Virus record (IMG/VR): IMGVR_UViG_3300025889_016154
Location: 1 to 23,434 of that record
Length of the DNA: 23,434 nucleotides
Strand: one strand, 5' to 3'
Source: a virus
The position numbers were made by a program, and so were the translations under genes. Below are positions 6,680-14,862 of the stretch, piece by piece (position 1 is the stretch's first letter; each line of letters opens with the position of its first letter). The notes under the pieces are model-generated. The model made no database searches. It saw only the letters and a list, made by a program, of their open reading frames with translations, and was not told where the DNA came from.

Positions 6680-7646
6680 AACAGCAATTGTAACTGGTTG
6701 CGCTGGATTTATTGGTAATAATTTACTATTAAAACTATTATCAGACGGTTGGTATGTTTATGGTATTGATAAAATAGATACTGTGTCAAGTACTGATGAA
6801 TATCTATCTTATTATAATAATTATAAAAATCAATTTACTTTTATTGCAGAAGATGTGCTAGAACAAACTTGGCTTCCTACTGCTGATGTTATTTTTAATC
6901 TTGCAGCAGATAGTCATGTAGATAAAAGTATAATTGATTCTTCTTCTTTTGTTCGTAATAACATTGAAACAGTTAGACATTTATTACAATTAATTGAAAA
7001 AAGAGTAGCAATTAGTGTAGATCCTCCTTTATTTTTTCATTTTTCAACAGATGAAGTTTATGGAGATTTAGAATTAGGTAGTTTTAACGAAAGCTCTCCT
7101 TTAAATCCAAGTAATCCTTACTCAGCAGCAAAAGCAGGAGCAGATTTATTACTAAGTTCTTGGGCTAGAACATATGGGCTTAATTATATTATTGTTCGTC
7201 CATCTAATAATTTTGGAGATTTTCAATACCACGAAAAATTAATTCCACTTGCTATAAAAAAACTTCAGGCAAATAAAAAAATTCATTTGCACAATAGGGG
7301 AAAACCAGTTAGAACCTGGACTCACGTAAAAGATACTATTGATGCCGTTCTTTTACTGTACGAAAAAGGAGAAAGAAATCGTATTTATAATATTTCTTCT
7401 GGATTCGAGCAAACAAATTTAGAAACAGCTAAGAAAGTTATTAATTGTTTTTATATGGGAAAACCAAATGTTAATGTTCCAGATTTTCAAACTCATTTAG
7501 ATTTTTCTTATGAAAGACCTGGGCAAGATGTAAGATATGCGATAAATTGTATGCCCTTAAAGGAACTTGGGTGGGAACCTAAAAAGCATTTTGATACTTC
7601 TATTGCAAGTGTTGTAGATTTTTATAGAAATAGGTTTATTTGGTGA
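6672..7646 (+). CDS. rmlB: dTDP-glucose 4,6-dehydratase-like SDR
   Basis: A 324-residue extended SDR with clear RmlB hallmarks: TGCAGFIG (8-15) binding NAD; LAADSHVDKSI (78-88); FSTDEVYGDL (124-133), in which T126, D127 and E128 are the dehydratase residues; NPYSAAKA (148-155) with the Y150-x3-K154 pair; and a segment in the pattern YGLNYIIVRPSNNFG with EKLIPLAI beyond. RmlB turns dTDP-glucose into dTDP-4-keto-6-deoxyglucose, the shared precursor of rhamnose and amino-deoxysugars. The related UDP-GlcNAc 4,6-dehydratases are less likely given the TDEVYG form. Because an aminotransferase and a PglD/VioB-like acyltransferase lie upstream and no RmlC or RmlD is seen, an amino-deoxysugar product is favoured over rhamnose. 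Glucose-1-phosphate thymidylyltransferase is not in the window and must come from the host or elsewhere. The stop overlaps the next ATG (TGATG). Confidence 0.88.
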   Translation: MNKTAIVTGCAGFIGNNLLLKLLSDGWYVYGIDKIDTVSSTDEYLSYYNNYKNQFTFIAEDVLEQTWLPTADVIFNLAADSHVDKSIIDSSSFVRNNIETVRHLLQLIEKRVAISVDPPLFFHFSTDEVYGDLELGSFNESSPLNPSNPYSAAKAGADLLLSSWARTYGLNYIIVRPSNNFGDFQYHEKLIPLAIKKLQANKKIHLHNRGKPVRTWTHVKDTIDAVLLLYEKGERNRIYNISSGFEQTNLETAKKVINCFYMGKPNVNVPDFQTHLDFSYERPGQDVRYAINCMPLKELGWEPKKHFDTSIASVVDFYRNRFIW

Positions 7647-8653
7647 TGACAAAAGTATTTATTACAGGAATAGGAGGTCTTTTAGGAAGTACCTTTGCAA
7701 GAAAATTAATTACTGCTGGAGGCTATGATATTCATGGCTGTGATACTTTTATTGGTGGGATTCCTGATAATGTACCTTCTTCAGTAACTTTACACGAATT
7801 TGATATTTTAGAATTTGATAAACTTAAAGAAGCTACAAAGGAAAGTGATTGTATTTTTCATACAGCAGCTCTTCCATATGAAGGACTTTCAGTATTTTCT
7901 CCTAAAATTACAGTAGAATCAATTGTGTCTGGAACTGTTTCTGTTGCCTCTGCTTGTTTAGCTAATAATATTAGATTATTAATTAATTGCTCTTCTATGG
8001 CACGATACGGAGCACAAACACCTCCTTTTACAGAAGATATGCCTCGTGCACCAGAAGATCCATACGGTTTAGCTAAAGCACAAGCAGAAGAACACTTAGA
8101 ACTTTTGCATAAACTACACGGATTAAATTTTGTTACAGTAGTGCCACATAATGTTATTGGTCAAGGACAGAGATACTTTGACCCGTTTAGAAATGTAGTA
8201 GGCATTATGATTAATCGAGTACTACAAGGAAAAGAAATTATAATTTACGGAGATGGAGAACAAAAACGTTCTTTTTCTAATGTAAGAGACTGTATTGACG
8301 CAGTTTATAAAATTATGCTTTCTAAGAGAGATTTATCAACGCAAGTATATAATATCGGTCCTGATGAAAATGAAATTAGTATCAAACAGTTAGCTTATAA
8401 AATTGGTCATTATTGCAATGTGTATCCAAAATTATTACATTTTCCAGACAGACCAGCAGAAGTAAAAAATGCTTTTTGTTCTAGCGGTAAAATAAGAAAA
8501 GATTTTAATTACAATGCTGCTATATCTGTAGAAGACACTATTAAAGAAATGGTTAATTGGATTCGACCAAGAATCCAACCTTTTGAATATCATTTAAATC
8601 TTGAGTTTACAAGAGACTACACCCCTAAAACTTGGACAGAAAAGATTATTTAA
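7646..8653 (+). CDS. GalE-like nucleotide-sugar epimerase (extended SDR)
   Basis: A 335-residue extended SDR. TGIGGLLG (7-14) is the NAD-binding glycine motif; SSMARYG carries the catalytic serine; and Y140-x3-K144 (PYGLAK) is the catalytic pair. A late YGDGEQKRSFSNVRDCIDA matches the substrate-loop pattern of UDP-hexose 4-epimerases and related enzymes. It probably interconverts or dehydrates a UDP- or GDP-sugar for the local glycan pathway; the exact sugar is not set by the sequence. A longer TTG form begins at 7640, but the ATG at 7646 sits in a TGATG overlap with the RmlB-like stop, the usual coupled arrangement here, so I chose it. Its own stop overlaps the next ATG as TAATG. Confidence 0.82.
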   Translation: MTKVFITGIGGLLGSTFARKLITAGGYDIHGCDTFIGGIPDNVPSSVTLHEFDILEFDKLKEATKESDCIFHTAALPYEGLSVFSPKITVESIVSGTVSVASACLANNIRLLINCSSMARYGAQTPPFTEDMPRAPEDPYGLAKAQAEEHLELLHKLHGLNFVTVVPHNVIGQGQRYFDPFRNVVGIMINRVLQGKEIIIYGDGEQKRSFSNVRDCIDAVYKIMLSKRDLSTQVYNIGPDENEISIKQLAYKIGHYCNVYPKLLHFPDRPAEVKNAFCSSGKIRKDFNYNAAISVEDTIKEMVNWIRPRIQPFEYHLNLEFTRDYTPKTWTEKII

Positions 8654-9411
8654 TGTCAGTAAAAATTATATGCCCTTATGTAAACGATATTGAAATTGTA
8701 AAACATAAAAATCGTTTTTGGAACTTATCTGTTTATTATGAAAAAGATACTGCAATGATTGGTTCAGATATGATGTATCAAAAACTGTGGAATCAATTTC
8801 CAGAAGATGATATTTTTATTTTACATGCAGACATGTTTCCAGAAGAAACAGATGAAGATAACGAATGGTTTGATAAACTACTTAAATATGTAGAAAAGTA
8901 TCCTGAAGCTGGTATGTTTGGTTGTTTATTATTATATCCAGCAAAAGACGAAAATGAAAATTTTTTCGTACAATGTGCTGGCGGGCGATTTACTAATGAC
9001 ATTCCAGATCATTTTGGAAGTGGGCTATATCTAGAAACAGGTGGAACTTTTAAAGAAACGTTAGAAATAGACACTGGCCAATATAACAAAGTTCGTAGTG
9101 TTGCTTGGACAACTTTCGGAGGATTATATATTAGAAGAGAAGTTCTTAATAAAATTGGCAATTTTGATCCTAGATATGAATGGACCTATAATAGAGATGT
9201 AGATTATTGTTTAAGAACAAGAGAAGCAGGATTTAAAATTTATCAAATTCCCGTTCGATTACTTCATCACGAGAGTCGGGATAATAAAATAATTAAAAAC
9301 AATAATAATAATTTACTAAAAGCAGAAATGCGTAATCTAGAAACACTTAAAAATTTATGGAGTAATAGTAAGTTTTACAAAACACTTGACGAAGTAGTTT
9401 CTAATGAGTAA
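8653..9411 (+). CDS. GT2-family glycosyltransferase
   Basis: A 252-residue protein of the GT2/WbbL-like type. It starts with strand VKIICPYV, has FILHADMFPEE (residues 55-65) where GT2 enzymes bind the nucleotide sugar, and then the typical FGGLYIRREVLNKIGNFDPR, RDVDYCLRTREAGFKI and VRLLHHES series. The VDYCLR block corresponds to the ED(V/T)DLCLR acceptor and catalytic motif of rhamnosyl- and related transferases, and the final HHES matches the conserved histidine. The ATG at 8653 lies in a TAATG overlap with the epimerase stop; an upstream in-frame start at 8632 is less likely. It probably adds a sugar made by the preceding enzymes to a cytoplasmic lipid-linked or protein acceptor. The donor cannot be deduced. 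Confidence 0.8.
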   Translation: MSVKIICPYVNDIEIVKHKNRFWNLSVYYEKDTAMIGSDMMYQKLWNQFPEDDIFILHADMFPEETDEDNEWFDKLLKYVEKYPEAGMFGCLLLYPAKDENENFFVQCAGGRFTNDIPDHFGSGLYLETGGTFKETLEIDTGQYNKVRSVAWTTFGGLYIRREVLNKIGNFDPRYEWTYNRDVDYCLRTREAGFKIYQIPVRLLHHESRDNKIIKNNNNNLLKAEMRNLETLKNLWSNSKFYKTLDEVVSNE

Positions 9412-9631
9412 AATGTACATAACAAAAGAACAATTAAAGGAAACGTTTATCGATAGAAAAAGAAATTTTACAGGACCTTTTACTTATTTATATGTTTTTT
9501 TAATATTATTAATATGTTTTATTCCTGTATTTGCTATTATATTATTAATTAGCTTTCTTGCTATTTGTTATATACCTTTTTATGTTTTAGATGAATATGT
9601 TATTAGGAGACTATTAAATGCAAAAAATTAG
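9404..9631 (+). CDS. Small membrane protein with hydrophobic hairpin
   Basis: A 75-residue protein with a charged N-terminus (residues 1-22) followed by two closely spaced hydrophobic stretches, about 26-45 (TYLYVFLILLICFIPVFAII) and 46-60 (LLISFLAICYIPFYV), then a basic tail ending RRLLNAKN. It is likely an integral inner-membrane protein with a membrane hairpin or one long segment. No family is recognised. It overlaps the GT2 gene by 8 bases and the methyltransferase gene by 14 bases, so it is embedded in the glycan block and may anchor a biosynthetic or transfer step at the membrane, which is inference. An alternative ATG at 9413 would shorten it by three residues. Its stop is TAG. Confidence 0.6.
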   Translation: MSKMYITKEQLKETFIDRKRNFTGPFTYLYVFLILLICFIPVFAIILLISFLAICYIPFYVLDEYVIRRLLNAKN

Positions 9632-10328
9632 TGAAGCTTTTGTAAAAGCTAGTTTAGAGTTAGCAGACGGAGAAAAAGGAAAACTTACAGATGTAGAAAG
9701 ACAACTTTATGGTCAAGCATCTATTAAGTTAAAAACTTTTTTAAATAATGTTTGTTCTAAAGACAGTACAAGATATTTAGAGCTTGGAGTATATAGAGGA
9801 TCAACTCTTATGAGCGCTGCTTATGGTAATAAAACTTTAACGGCTCTTGGTGTAGAAAACTTTAAGTATGACAAAACAGAACCTAAAAAATGGGCAGACG
9901 AGGGTTGGCCCAATATGAAGTCTAATTTATACGATACACTAACTAAATACTCTTTTGACGATAGTGTTGATATGTCTAAGATAAAAGTTATTGAAAGTGA
10001 TTTTCAGGAAGTATCTTGGAGTTCACAAGCAAAATTTGATGTAATTTACTTTGATATTGAACCTGTAACAGAAGAAATTTATGATGAATTTTTTAAAAAA
10101 GTATTTCAAGCCTTTTCTAGACAATGTATTGTTATTTTTTCTCAGTACTCAAAAGATGATAAAGCTACTATGTTAGAATCAAAAATTGAACAATATAGCG
10201 ATAGATTGGTAACAGAATTTAAATTTCAAAGAGTATCTAGCGGAACAGCAGATGCATTTGGTTATCATAGCGGAATCGCCGTGTATGGTTTTAGAAAGAA
10301 AGCATTTGCAAAAAATGACGAATCGTAA
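9618..10328 (+). CDS. Class I SAM-dependent methyltransferase-like protein
   Basis: A 236-residue protein. RYLELGVYRGSTL (residues 52-64) is the glycine-containing motif I that binds S-adenosylmethionine, in the variant form ExGxxxG seen in Methyltransf_24-type enzymes that sit in glycan clusters. FDVIYFDIEP lies in the position of motif IV and IVIFSQYS near motif V/VI. The N-terminal 40 residues form predicted helices. The start is supported by GGAG at 9605-9608, and the gene overlaps the small membrane protein by 14 bases. Its target is unknown; context suggests methylation of a sugar or glycan terminus, but protein or small-molecule methylation is not excluded. The last 14 bases overlap the following glycosyltransferase. 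Confidence 0.7.
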   Translation: MQKISEAFVKASLELADGEKGKLTDVERQLYGQASIKLKTFLNNVCSKDSTRYLELGVYRGSTLMSAAYGNKTLTALGVENFKYDKTEPKKWADEGWPNMKSNLYDTLTKYSFDDSVDMSKIKVIESDFQEVSWSSQAKFDVIYFDIEPVTEEIYDEFFKKVFQAFSRQCIVIFSQYSKDDKATMLESKIEQYSDRLVTEFKFQRVSSGTADAFGYHSGIAVYGFRKKAFAKNDES

Positions 10329-11154
10329 TAAAAATAGTATTATTAGTTTAATTTCTTATGATGCAGATTACTTACCTAAAAGTATTGAAAAATACTATGA
10401 ATATGTTGATGAAATTATTTTAGGTGTAGACAAAGATAGAATTTCTTGGAGTAATAACTCTTTTTCTTTTAATGAAAATAAACTTTGGAAAGAGCTTGAT
10501 GCACTAGATGGAGATTCTAAAATTTCTATTATTGAAGAAGACTTTCATAAAAGCGAAGTAGCTATTGAAAATGATAATTATGAAAGAAACTTTTTAAAAG
10601 AACAGTGTTCTAATGATATAATTATTAGCATTGATGCTGACGAACAGTTGCTACAAGCTAAAGAGTTTTTTTATAACTTTCTTCCTTTAACCTATTCTTA
10701 CATAGAAAAATATGATATTTGTATGAATTGGGCAACTCCTTACAAACAAATTGAAGATGTAACTCTTGTTATTGCTGAAGATGATGACTCTCCTTTACTT
10801 GCAGAAAATCAAGGGTTTATCACAAATAAAAACGCAACTTTTACATATGCCCGTTGGACTAATAAAAGTGCAGGAGGATTAAATAGAATTTTAAGCCCTG
10901 CTATTATGCTTCATTATTCTTTATGTAGAGAAAAAGAAGCGTTACATACTAAAATTAATAACATCGGACATTCTGATCTCGCAAAAAAAGATCCATTTTA
11001 CGAAATTTGGTCACAGGTAACTATGGATAATTATCACGAACTAAGAAATTTTAAAACATCAGGGCTTGGAGGAGTTCAATGGCCTAAACTACGTGCAGTG
11101 CCCACTACAGAACTTGAAGCTTATTACTCTAGCTATTTTAATAAGGTTTACTAA
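10315..11154 (+). CDS. Putative GT-A glycosyltransferase (DxD protein)
   Basis: A 279-residue protein from the ATG at 10315. A longer in-frame form begins at 10252 but its first 21 residues lie inside the methyltransferase gene, so it is rejected. The pattern IISLISYDADYLPKSIEKYYEYVDEIILGVD resembles the opening of GT2-like transferases acting at branching glycans, and IIISIDADEQLL gives the DxD acidic motif (D107-A-D109). The later part has a run of aromatic and acidic residues but no family motif I recognise. ALHTKINNIGHSD supplies a conserved-looking histidine. It belongs to the same overlapping gene row and its stop overlaps the next ATG as TAATG. Sugar donor and acceptor are unknown. Confidence 0.62.
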   Translation: MTNRNKNSIISLISYDADYLPKSIEKYYEYVDEIILGVDKDRISWSNNSFSFNENKLWKELDALDGDSKISIIEEDFHKSEVAIENDNYERNFLKEQCSNDIIISIDADEQLLQAKEFFYNFLPLTYSYIEKYDICMNWATPYKQIEDVTLVIAEDDDSPLLAENQGFITNKNATFTYARWTNKSAGGLNRILSPAIMLHYSLCREKEALHTKINNIGHSDLAKKDPFYEIWSQVTMDNYHELRNFKTSGLGGVQWPKLRAVPTTELEAYYSSYFNKVY

Positions 11155-12305
11155 TGAAAGTAGAATTAGTTGGAAAGTTTTTTGATAATCACTCTTTGAG
11201 TATTATTAATAGAAACTTGGTAAAATATTTAAAAGATAAGTGTGATTTATTAATTACACCTTTAGACTCAATAACTACTGAATTTGGAGTAGATATAGAT
11301 ACAGTAAAAACGCTAAAAGAGCTATCAAATAAAAATGCGATTCCTGATATTCAAATTAGGCATACATATCCTCCAATTTGGAACTGGCCTACCGATTCAG
11401 CTACAAAAGTAGTATTTATTCAACCTTGGGAATACACAAAAGTTCCTTTTGAATGGCAATACAAGTTTGAAACTTTTGCTGATGCTTTATGCGTTCCAAG
11501 TAATTTTGAGAGAGATATATTTTTAAAGGGAGGTATTAATCCTGATAAAATATTTACTGTACCTAATGGATACGATGATAATGTATACAACAAAAAACCT
11601 GTAAAACCTTATAAAAATATTGATTCTAGTAAGTTTAACTTTGTATTTATCGGTAATGGACAATGGAGAAAAGGTGTTGATATTTTACTAAATCAGTGGA
11701 AAGATGCTTTTACTGCTTCTGATAATTGCAGACTAATCATTAAAGATAACTCTGCTATTTACGGACATAATAACTTATTAAATGAAATTATTAAAATGCA
11801 GTATAAAACAGGCTGTGCTCCTGTTGTGTATATTGATGAGCAACTAACTGATGAAGAAATGGCTGCTATTTATAAAAATTCAAAAGTACTGGTGCATCCT
11901 TATAGAGCAGAAGGATTTGGTATGCATATCCAAGAAGCCTATGCTTGTGGTTGTCTTCCAATTCTTCCAGATTTTGGCCCTCATCAAGATTTTATCCCAG
12001 AAGATCATTATCTAAAGATTCCAACGGAGCAAAAGATGTTTAATATTTGTGATCCGTCTATATTTGCTACAAAGCCAGGAGATGCTACTACCTTAATGAG
12101 CACTCATTCTTTCTATAGAGAACCTATTGGACAAACACTCCAAAATGCATTAAAATATATTTATTTCCATCATAATAAAAAAGAATGGTATAATAAAATT
12201 AATGCAGCTGTTCCAGAAAATAATTGGAATCATGTAGTAAATAAATATTGGGAGGTACTTGAAAATGTCGCAAACAGACAAGGAACTCAGCGAGCTAGAC
12301 AATAA
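11154..12305 (+). CDS. GT4-family (GT-B) glycosyltransferase
   Basis: A 383-residue GT-B enzyme. The second Rossmann domain opens with FNFVFIGNGQWRKGVDILL (161-179), the usual GxxxxRKG donor-domain start, and the donor-binding signature is RAEGFGMHIQEAYACGCLPI (251-270), matching the GT4 pattern EGFGxxxxEAxAxGxP with E253 and E260. VPNGYD (137-142) is the hinge region also typical of the family. The N-terminal acceptor domain is short. GT4 enzymes are retaining transferases that build lipopolysaccharide, capsule or glycoprotein glycans. The start is in a TAATG overlap. The last 41 bases overlap the Fe-S carrier gene, whose ribosome site GGGAGG lies inside this coding sequence. Confidence 0.88.
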   Translation: MKVELVGKFFDNHSLSIINRNLVKYLKDKCDLLITPLDSITTEFGVDIDTVKTLKELSNKNAIPDIQIRHTYPPIWNWPTDSATKVVFIQPWEYTKVPFEWQYKFETFADALCVPSNFERDIFLKGGINPDKIFTVPNGYDDNVYNKKPVKPYKNIDSSKFNFVFIGNGQWRKGVDILLNQWKDAFTASDNCRLIIKDNSAIYGHNNLLNEIIKMQYKTGCAPVVYIDEQLTDEEMAAIYKNSKVLVHPYRAEGFGMHIQEAYACGCLPILPDFGPHQDFIPEDHYLKIPTEQKMFNICDPSIFATKPGDATTLMSTHSFYREPIGQTLQNALKYIYFHHNKKEWYNKINAAVPENNWNHVVNKYWEVLENVANRQGTQRARQ

Positions 12306-12693
12306 AATTTTAAGAGATTTTCATTTTAACGCTCCACAAATTAACAATGAAGTACAAGGAACGCTACCTACAATTACAAATAAAGCAAAAATATTTATTG
12401 AATCTAATTTAACTCCTGGTTCTTTTTTTCGATTTGGAATTGCTGGTGGAGGGTGCTCTGGGTTTAATTATCTACTAGACGAAGACACAGAACAATCAGA
12501 AGATGATATTGTTTTTTGTGATTTACCTAAAGCTGTTGTAGATAGAGAAAGTTTAAAATATTTATACGGTTCTATAATTGAATTAGAAGAACAAGGATTC
12601 GGAAAAAATTTAGTTATAGAAAATCCCGGAGCAAAAAGCTCTTGCGGTTGTGGAAGTAGTTTTAATTTTGATTTTGACTTGTTAAATGACTAA
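12265..12693 (+). CDS. A-type Fe-S cluster carrier (IscA/ErpA/HesB-like)
   Basis: A 142-residue protein from ATG 12265, with GGGAGG at 12250-12255. An in-frame TTG at 12259 is less likely. The A-type carrier fold is clear: GGGCSGFNYLL (61-71) provides C64, and NPGAKSSCGCGSSF (120-133) provides C127 and C129, the three cysteines that hold the 2Fe-2S or 4Fe-4S cluster. The NP and SCGCG-SF motifs match IscA, ErpA and SufA. Those bacterial proteins are about 105-125 residues; here an extra N-terminal arm of about 30 residues (TDKELSELDNKILRDFHF) is present. It probably delivers Fe-S clusters to apo-enzymes. A radical SAM enzyme in the same window is one possible client. Confidence 0.9.
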   Translation: MSQTDKELSELDNKILRDFHFNAPQINNEVQGTLPTITNKAKIFIESNLTPGSFFRFGIAGGGCSGFNYLLDEDTEQSEDDIVFCDLPKAVVDRESLKYLYGSIIELEEQGFGKNLVIENPGAKSSCGCGSSFNFDFDLLND

Positions 12694-13324
12694 TTATAAT
12701 TGGATTATAAATGAAAGTAAACTTCCTTGGTTAAAACTAGACATTGAACTTCCGTATGAAAAAATATTGGAAGAAGCTAAAGCACTTAAACCTCATTTTG
12801 TTAAACATCGTGCAGAAGATAAAATCTCTGGATACGGACACCAAGGCTGGTCTAGTTTATGTATTCATGGTATCTCCTCTAGTCATACTAATCATTTTGA
12901 GTCTTATGGATACACATCCAATAATGAAACTCCCTACAAATGGACTGATATATCATCTAAATGTTACGAGACTACTAAATGGTTAACAGAAGTATATCCT
13001 TGTGATACGTATTATCGTGTACGGTTTATGTTATTAGAGCCTGATGGTTTCATAGCTCCACACAATGATATGAATGAGCATAGATTATCTCCTGTAAATA
13101 TAGCCTTAAATCATCCAAAAGGATGTATAATGAAAATGGCACACCACGGAACAGTGCCTTTTAGTGCGGGTGAGGTATATCTTCTTGACGTAGGTAATAT
13201 TCATGCGTATTATAATAAAAGTAATGAAGATAGATATCATATAATAATACATGGAAATTATAAATCTAACAAACAATGGAAAAAATTAGTTGAAAACAGC
13301 TACAAGAAAAATGGGATTAAATAA
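12686..13324 (+). CDS. Aspartyl/asparaginyl beta-hydroxylase-like Fe(II)/2OG oxygenase
   Basis: A 212-residue protein with the double-stranded beta-helix signature of Fe(II)/2-oxoglutarate oxygenases: PHNDMNE supplies H126-x-D128, VGNIHAYYN supplies distal H173, and R183 in DRYHIIIHG sits where the residue binding the 2OG carboxylate is expected. The spacing fits the AspH/Asp_Arg_Hydrox family, which hydroxylates peptide side chains or small molecules. KFVKHRAE-like and tryptophan-rich N-terminal segments have no match I know. It overlaps the Fe-S carrier gene by 8 bases, and a second 2OG oxygenase lies at 14831. Substrate unknown; protein, glycan or lipid modification are all possible. Confidence 0.78.
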   Translation: MTNYNWIINESKLPWLKLDIELPYEKILEEAKALKPHFVKHRAEDKISGYGHQGWSSLCIHGISSSHTNHFESYGYTSNNETPYKWTDISSKCYETTKWLTEVYPCDTYYRVRFMLLEPDGFIAPHNDMNEHRLSPVNIALNHPKGCIMKMAHHGTVPFSAGEVYLLDVGNIHAYYNKSNEDRYHIIIHGNYKSNKQWKKLVENSYKKNGIK

Positions 13325-14684
13325 AAACTATATTGTTGGATTATACGATGATAGTGATAGTATACCAAATCCTAACGCAGCACAAAGATCAAAAGAATTA
13401 ACAGAATTTTTTACCAGATTTAAGTATTTTGGTCCTATAGTTTACGGGAAAACTGTTAATGAAGTACTAGATAAAGCATTAACTTACGAAGTTGATTATT
13501 GTATTGTTCAATGTGTTGGTCATATTATAAAAGAGTATGAGTTTTTTAGGCTTCTAGAGTCTTGGATGAATAAATATAATTTTTTTATTACAGGACATAT
13601 AATGGATAAACAAAGTAAAAACTCGGCTCATCCAAAAGGAAATGGGTATTATGGGTTACATAAGCAATGTTTGCTAGTTAATCTAAATTATTATAAAAAA
13701 TTTGATCGCCCTGTTTATGGGAAAAAAGAAGATTCTGAAGAAACAATTGTTACAAAAGCTATTAGGCATGTAAGAGATATACATGATGATTACACTCCGC
13801 TATCTCTAAAACCAACAGAAGAAACTATTGTATGTACACCTTTAGTAGATGGCTGGAATTTTATTAATAAAAGTTTAGAAAATGGTTTGCTTGTTTACAA
13901 CTTTTTACCAAAAATTAGAGAAACAAAACAATATGTATATCCTAATAAAAGTGCGGAAGAACTAAATAAACAGCTTTCTTGGATTAGAGAAATAGTAGAT
14001 TATGCCCCTACTTGTGTGTTTTTCTGGAATACAGAGGGGTATTGGGATGTAAAATACGTAAAACTACAAAAACCAATAGATAAGCTATACTCCGTAGCTG
14101 CTGCTTTTAAACCTAATTTTTTACTTAATGTTTTTGGATTTCATGAAAATACTGAAGTTATCTATTATGATTATAGTAAACAAGCTCTTGCCTTTAAAAA
14201 ATTATTACTTCAACACTGGGATGGAGAAAACTACCCAGAGTTTTTAAATTGGGCTAAAAATAAATGGGCTATTAATGAAACAGCAGGTCGATTAACTGAA
14301 AATGAAACTTATCAAGATTTATGGCAAAACGAAATAAAATGGTGGAAGTCAGAACAAAATATTAAAGAACACTGGCAAGCATATAAAAAATTAAAACATA
14401 CATTTATACATACCGACATTTGTAAAACACCTGAAAAAATAACTTCTCAAATTACGGGAAAAGATACAGAATTAATATGGTGGAGTAATGTATTTCATAC
14501 AGTAAATGCTCATTATGTTAGGGGTTTACAAGGGGTAAAAAATTGCTATAATGAATGGTTAACACAAATAAATAATAAAAACCCAAATATTTATATTATG
14601 GGAAAAGATTATTTAAATCGTCCTGTTGAGGGAGGGACTTTAAAGGAGTATATAGATGAACAAAGACCTTTTGAAAACATTTAA
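13311..14684 (+). CDS. Conserved-looking hypothetical protein, 457 residues
   Basis: I do not recognise this family. Starting at ATG 13311 it opens MGLNKNYIVGLYDDSDSIPN, with a Rossmann- or GT-A-like first strand; an in-frame TTG at 13290 lies further inside the 2OG oxygenase gene. The middle has HPKGNGYYGLHKQCLLVNL, a Gly/Tyr/His-rich segment of the kind seen where GT-A enzymes bind acceptors, and VVDGW-like turns. The C-terminal third is rich in tryptophan (WWKSEQ, WWSNVFHTVNAHY). No signal peptide or membrane segment is evident. It overlaps its upstream neighbour by 14 bases and the small protein downstream by 29. Its size and setting suggest an enzyme or scaffold of the glycan or oxygenase block, but no function is claimed. 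Confidence 0.6.
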   Translation: MGLNKNYIVGLYDDSDSIPNPNAAQRSKELTEFFTRFKYFGPIVYGKTVNEVLDKALTYEVDYCIVQCVGHIIKEYEFFRLLESWMNKYNFFITGHIMDKQSKNSAHPKGNGYYGLHKQCLLVNLNYYKKFDRPVYGKKEDSEETIVTKAIRHVRDIHDDYTPLSLKPTEETIVCTPLVDGWNFINKSLENGLLVYNFLPKIRETKQYVYPNKSAEELNKQLSWIREIVDYAPTCVFFWNTEGYWDVKYVKLQKPIDKLYSVAAAFKPNFLLNVFGFHENTEVIYYDYSKQALAFKKLLLQHWDGENYPEFLNWAKNKWAINETAGRLTENETYQDLWQNEIKWWKSEQNIKEHWQAYKKLKHTFIHTDICKTPEKITSQITGKDTELIWWSNVFHTVNAHYVRGLQGVKNCYNEWLTQINNKNPNIYIMGKDYLNRPVEGGTLKEYIDEQRPFENI

Positions 14685-14862
14685 GTCAGAAGAGGATTTA
14701 AGACACTATTTAAAAGTAAATGGAATGAGTGGAAAAGCCTTAGATAAGTGGGTTAATGAGTGGAAAAATCCAGCCCCTAAAAATTTTAGTACAAAAACCG
14801 TTAAAACAACTATGATCAATACAAGTGAAGATGAAACTGTGGAAAGCAAAAACGAGAATTAA
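14656..14862 (+). CDS. Small basic hypothetical protein
   Basis: A 68-residue protein with a good ribosome site (AAAGGAG at 14642-14648) ahead of ATG 14656. The first 40 residues form a probable helix-turn-helix-sized bundle (LLKTFKSEEDLRHYLKVNGM, then KALDKWVNEW). The tail is polar and threonine/glutamate-rich and likely disordered. It overlaps the 457-residue gene by 29 bases and the next oxygenase gene by 32 bases, so expression is probably coupled. No family is recognised. Confidence 0.5.
   Translation: MNKDLLKTFKSEEDLRHYLKVNGMSGKALDKWVNEWKNPAPKNFSTKTVKTTMINTSEDETVESKNEN

Noticed and set aside
4289-12305. A bacterial O-antigen or capsule chromosomal cluster
   Set aside because: Polymerase, flippase and chain-length genes are absent, and bS21, DUF3310, phage ligase, helicase and primase lie on the same strand in the same window.
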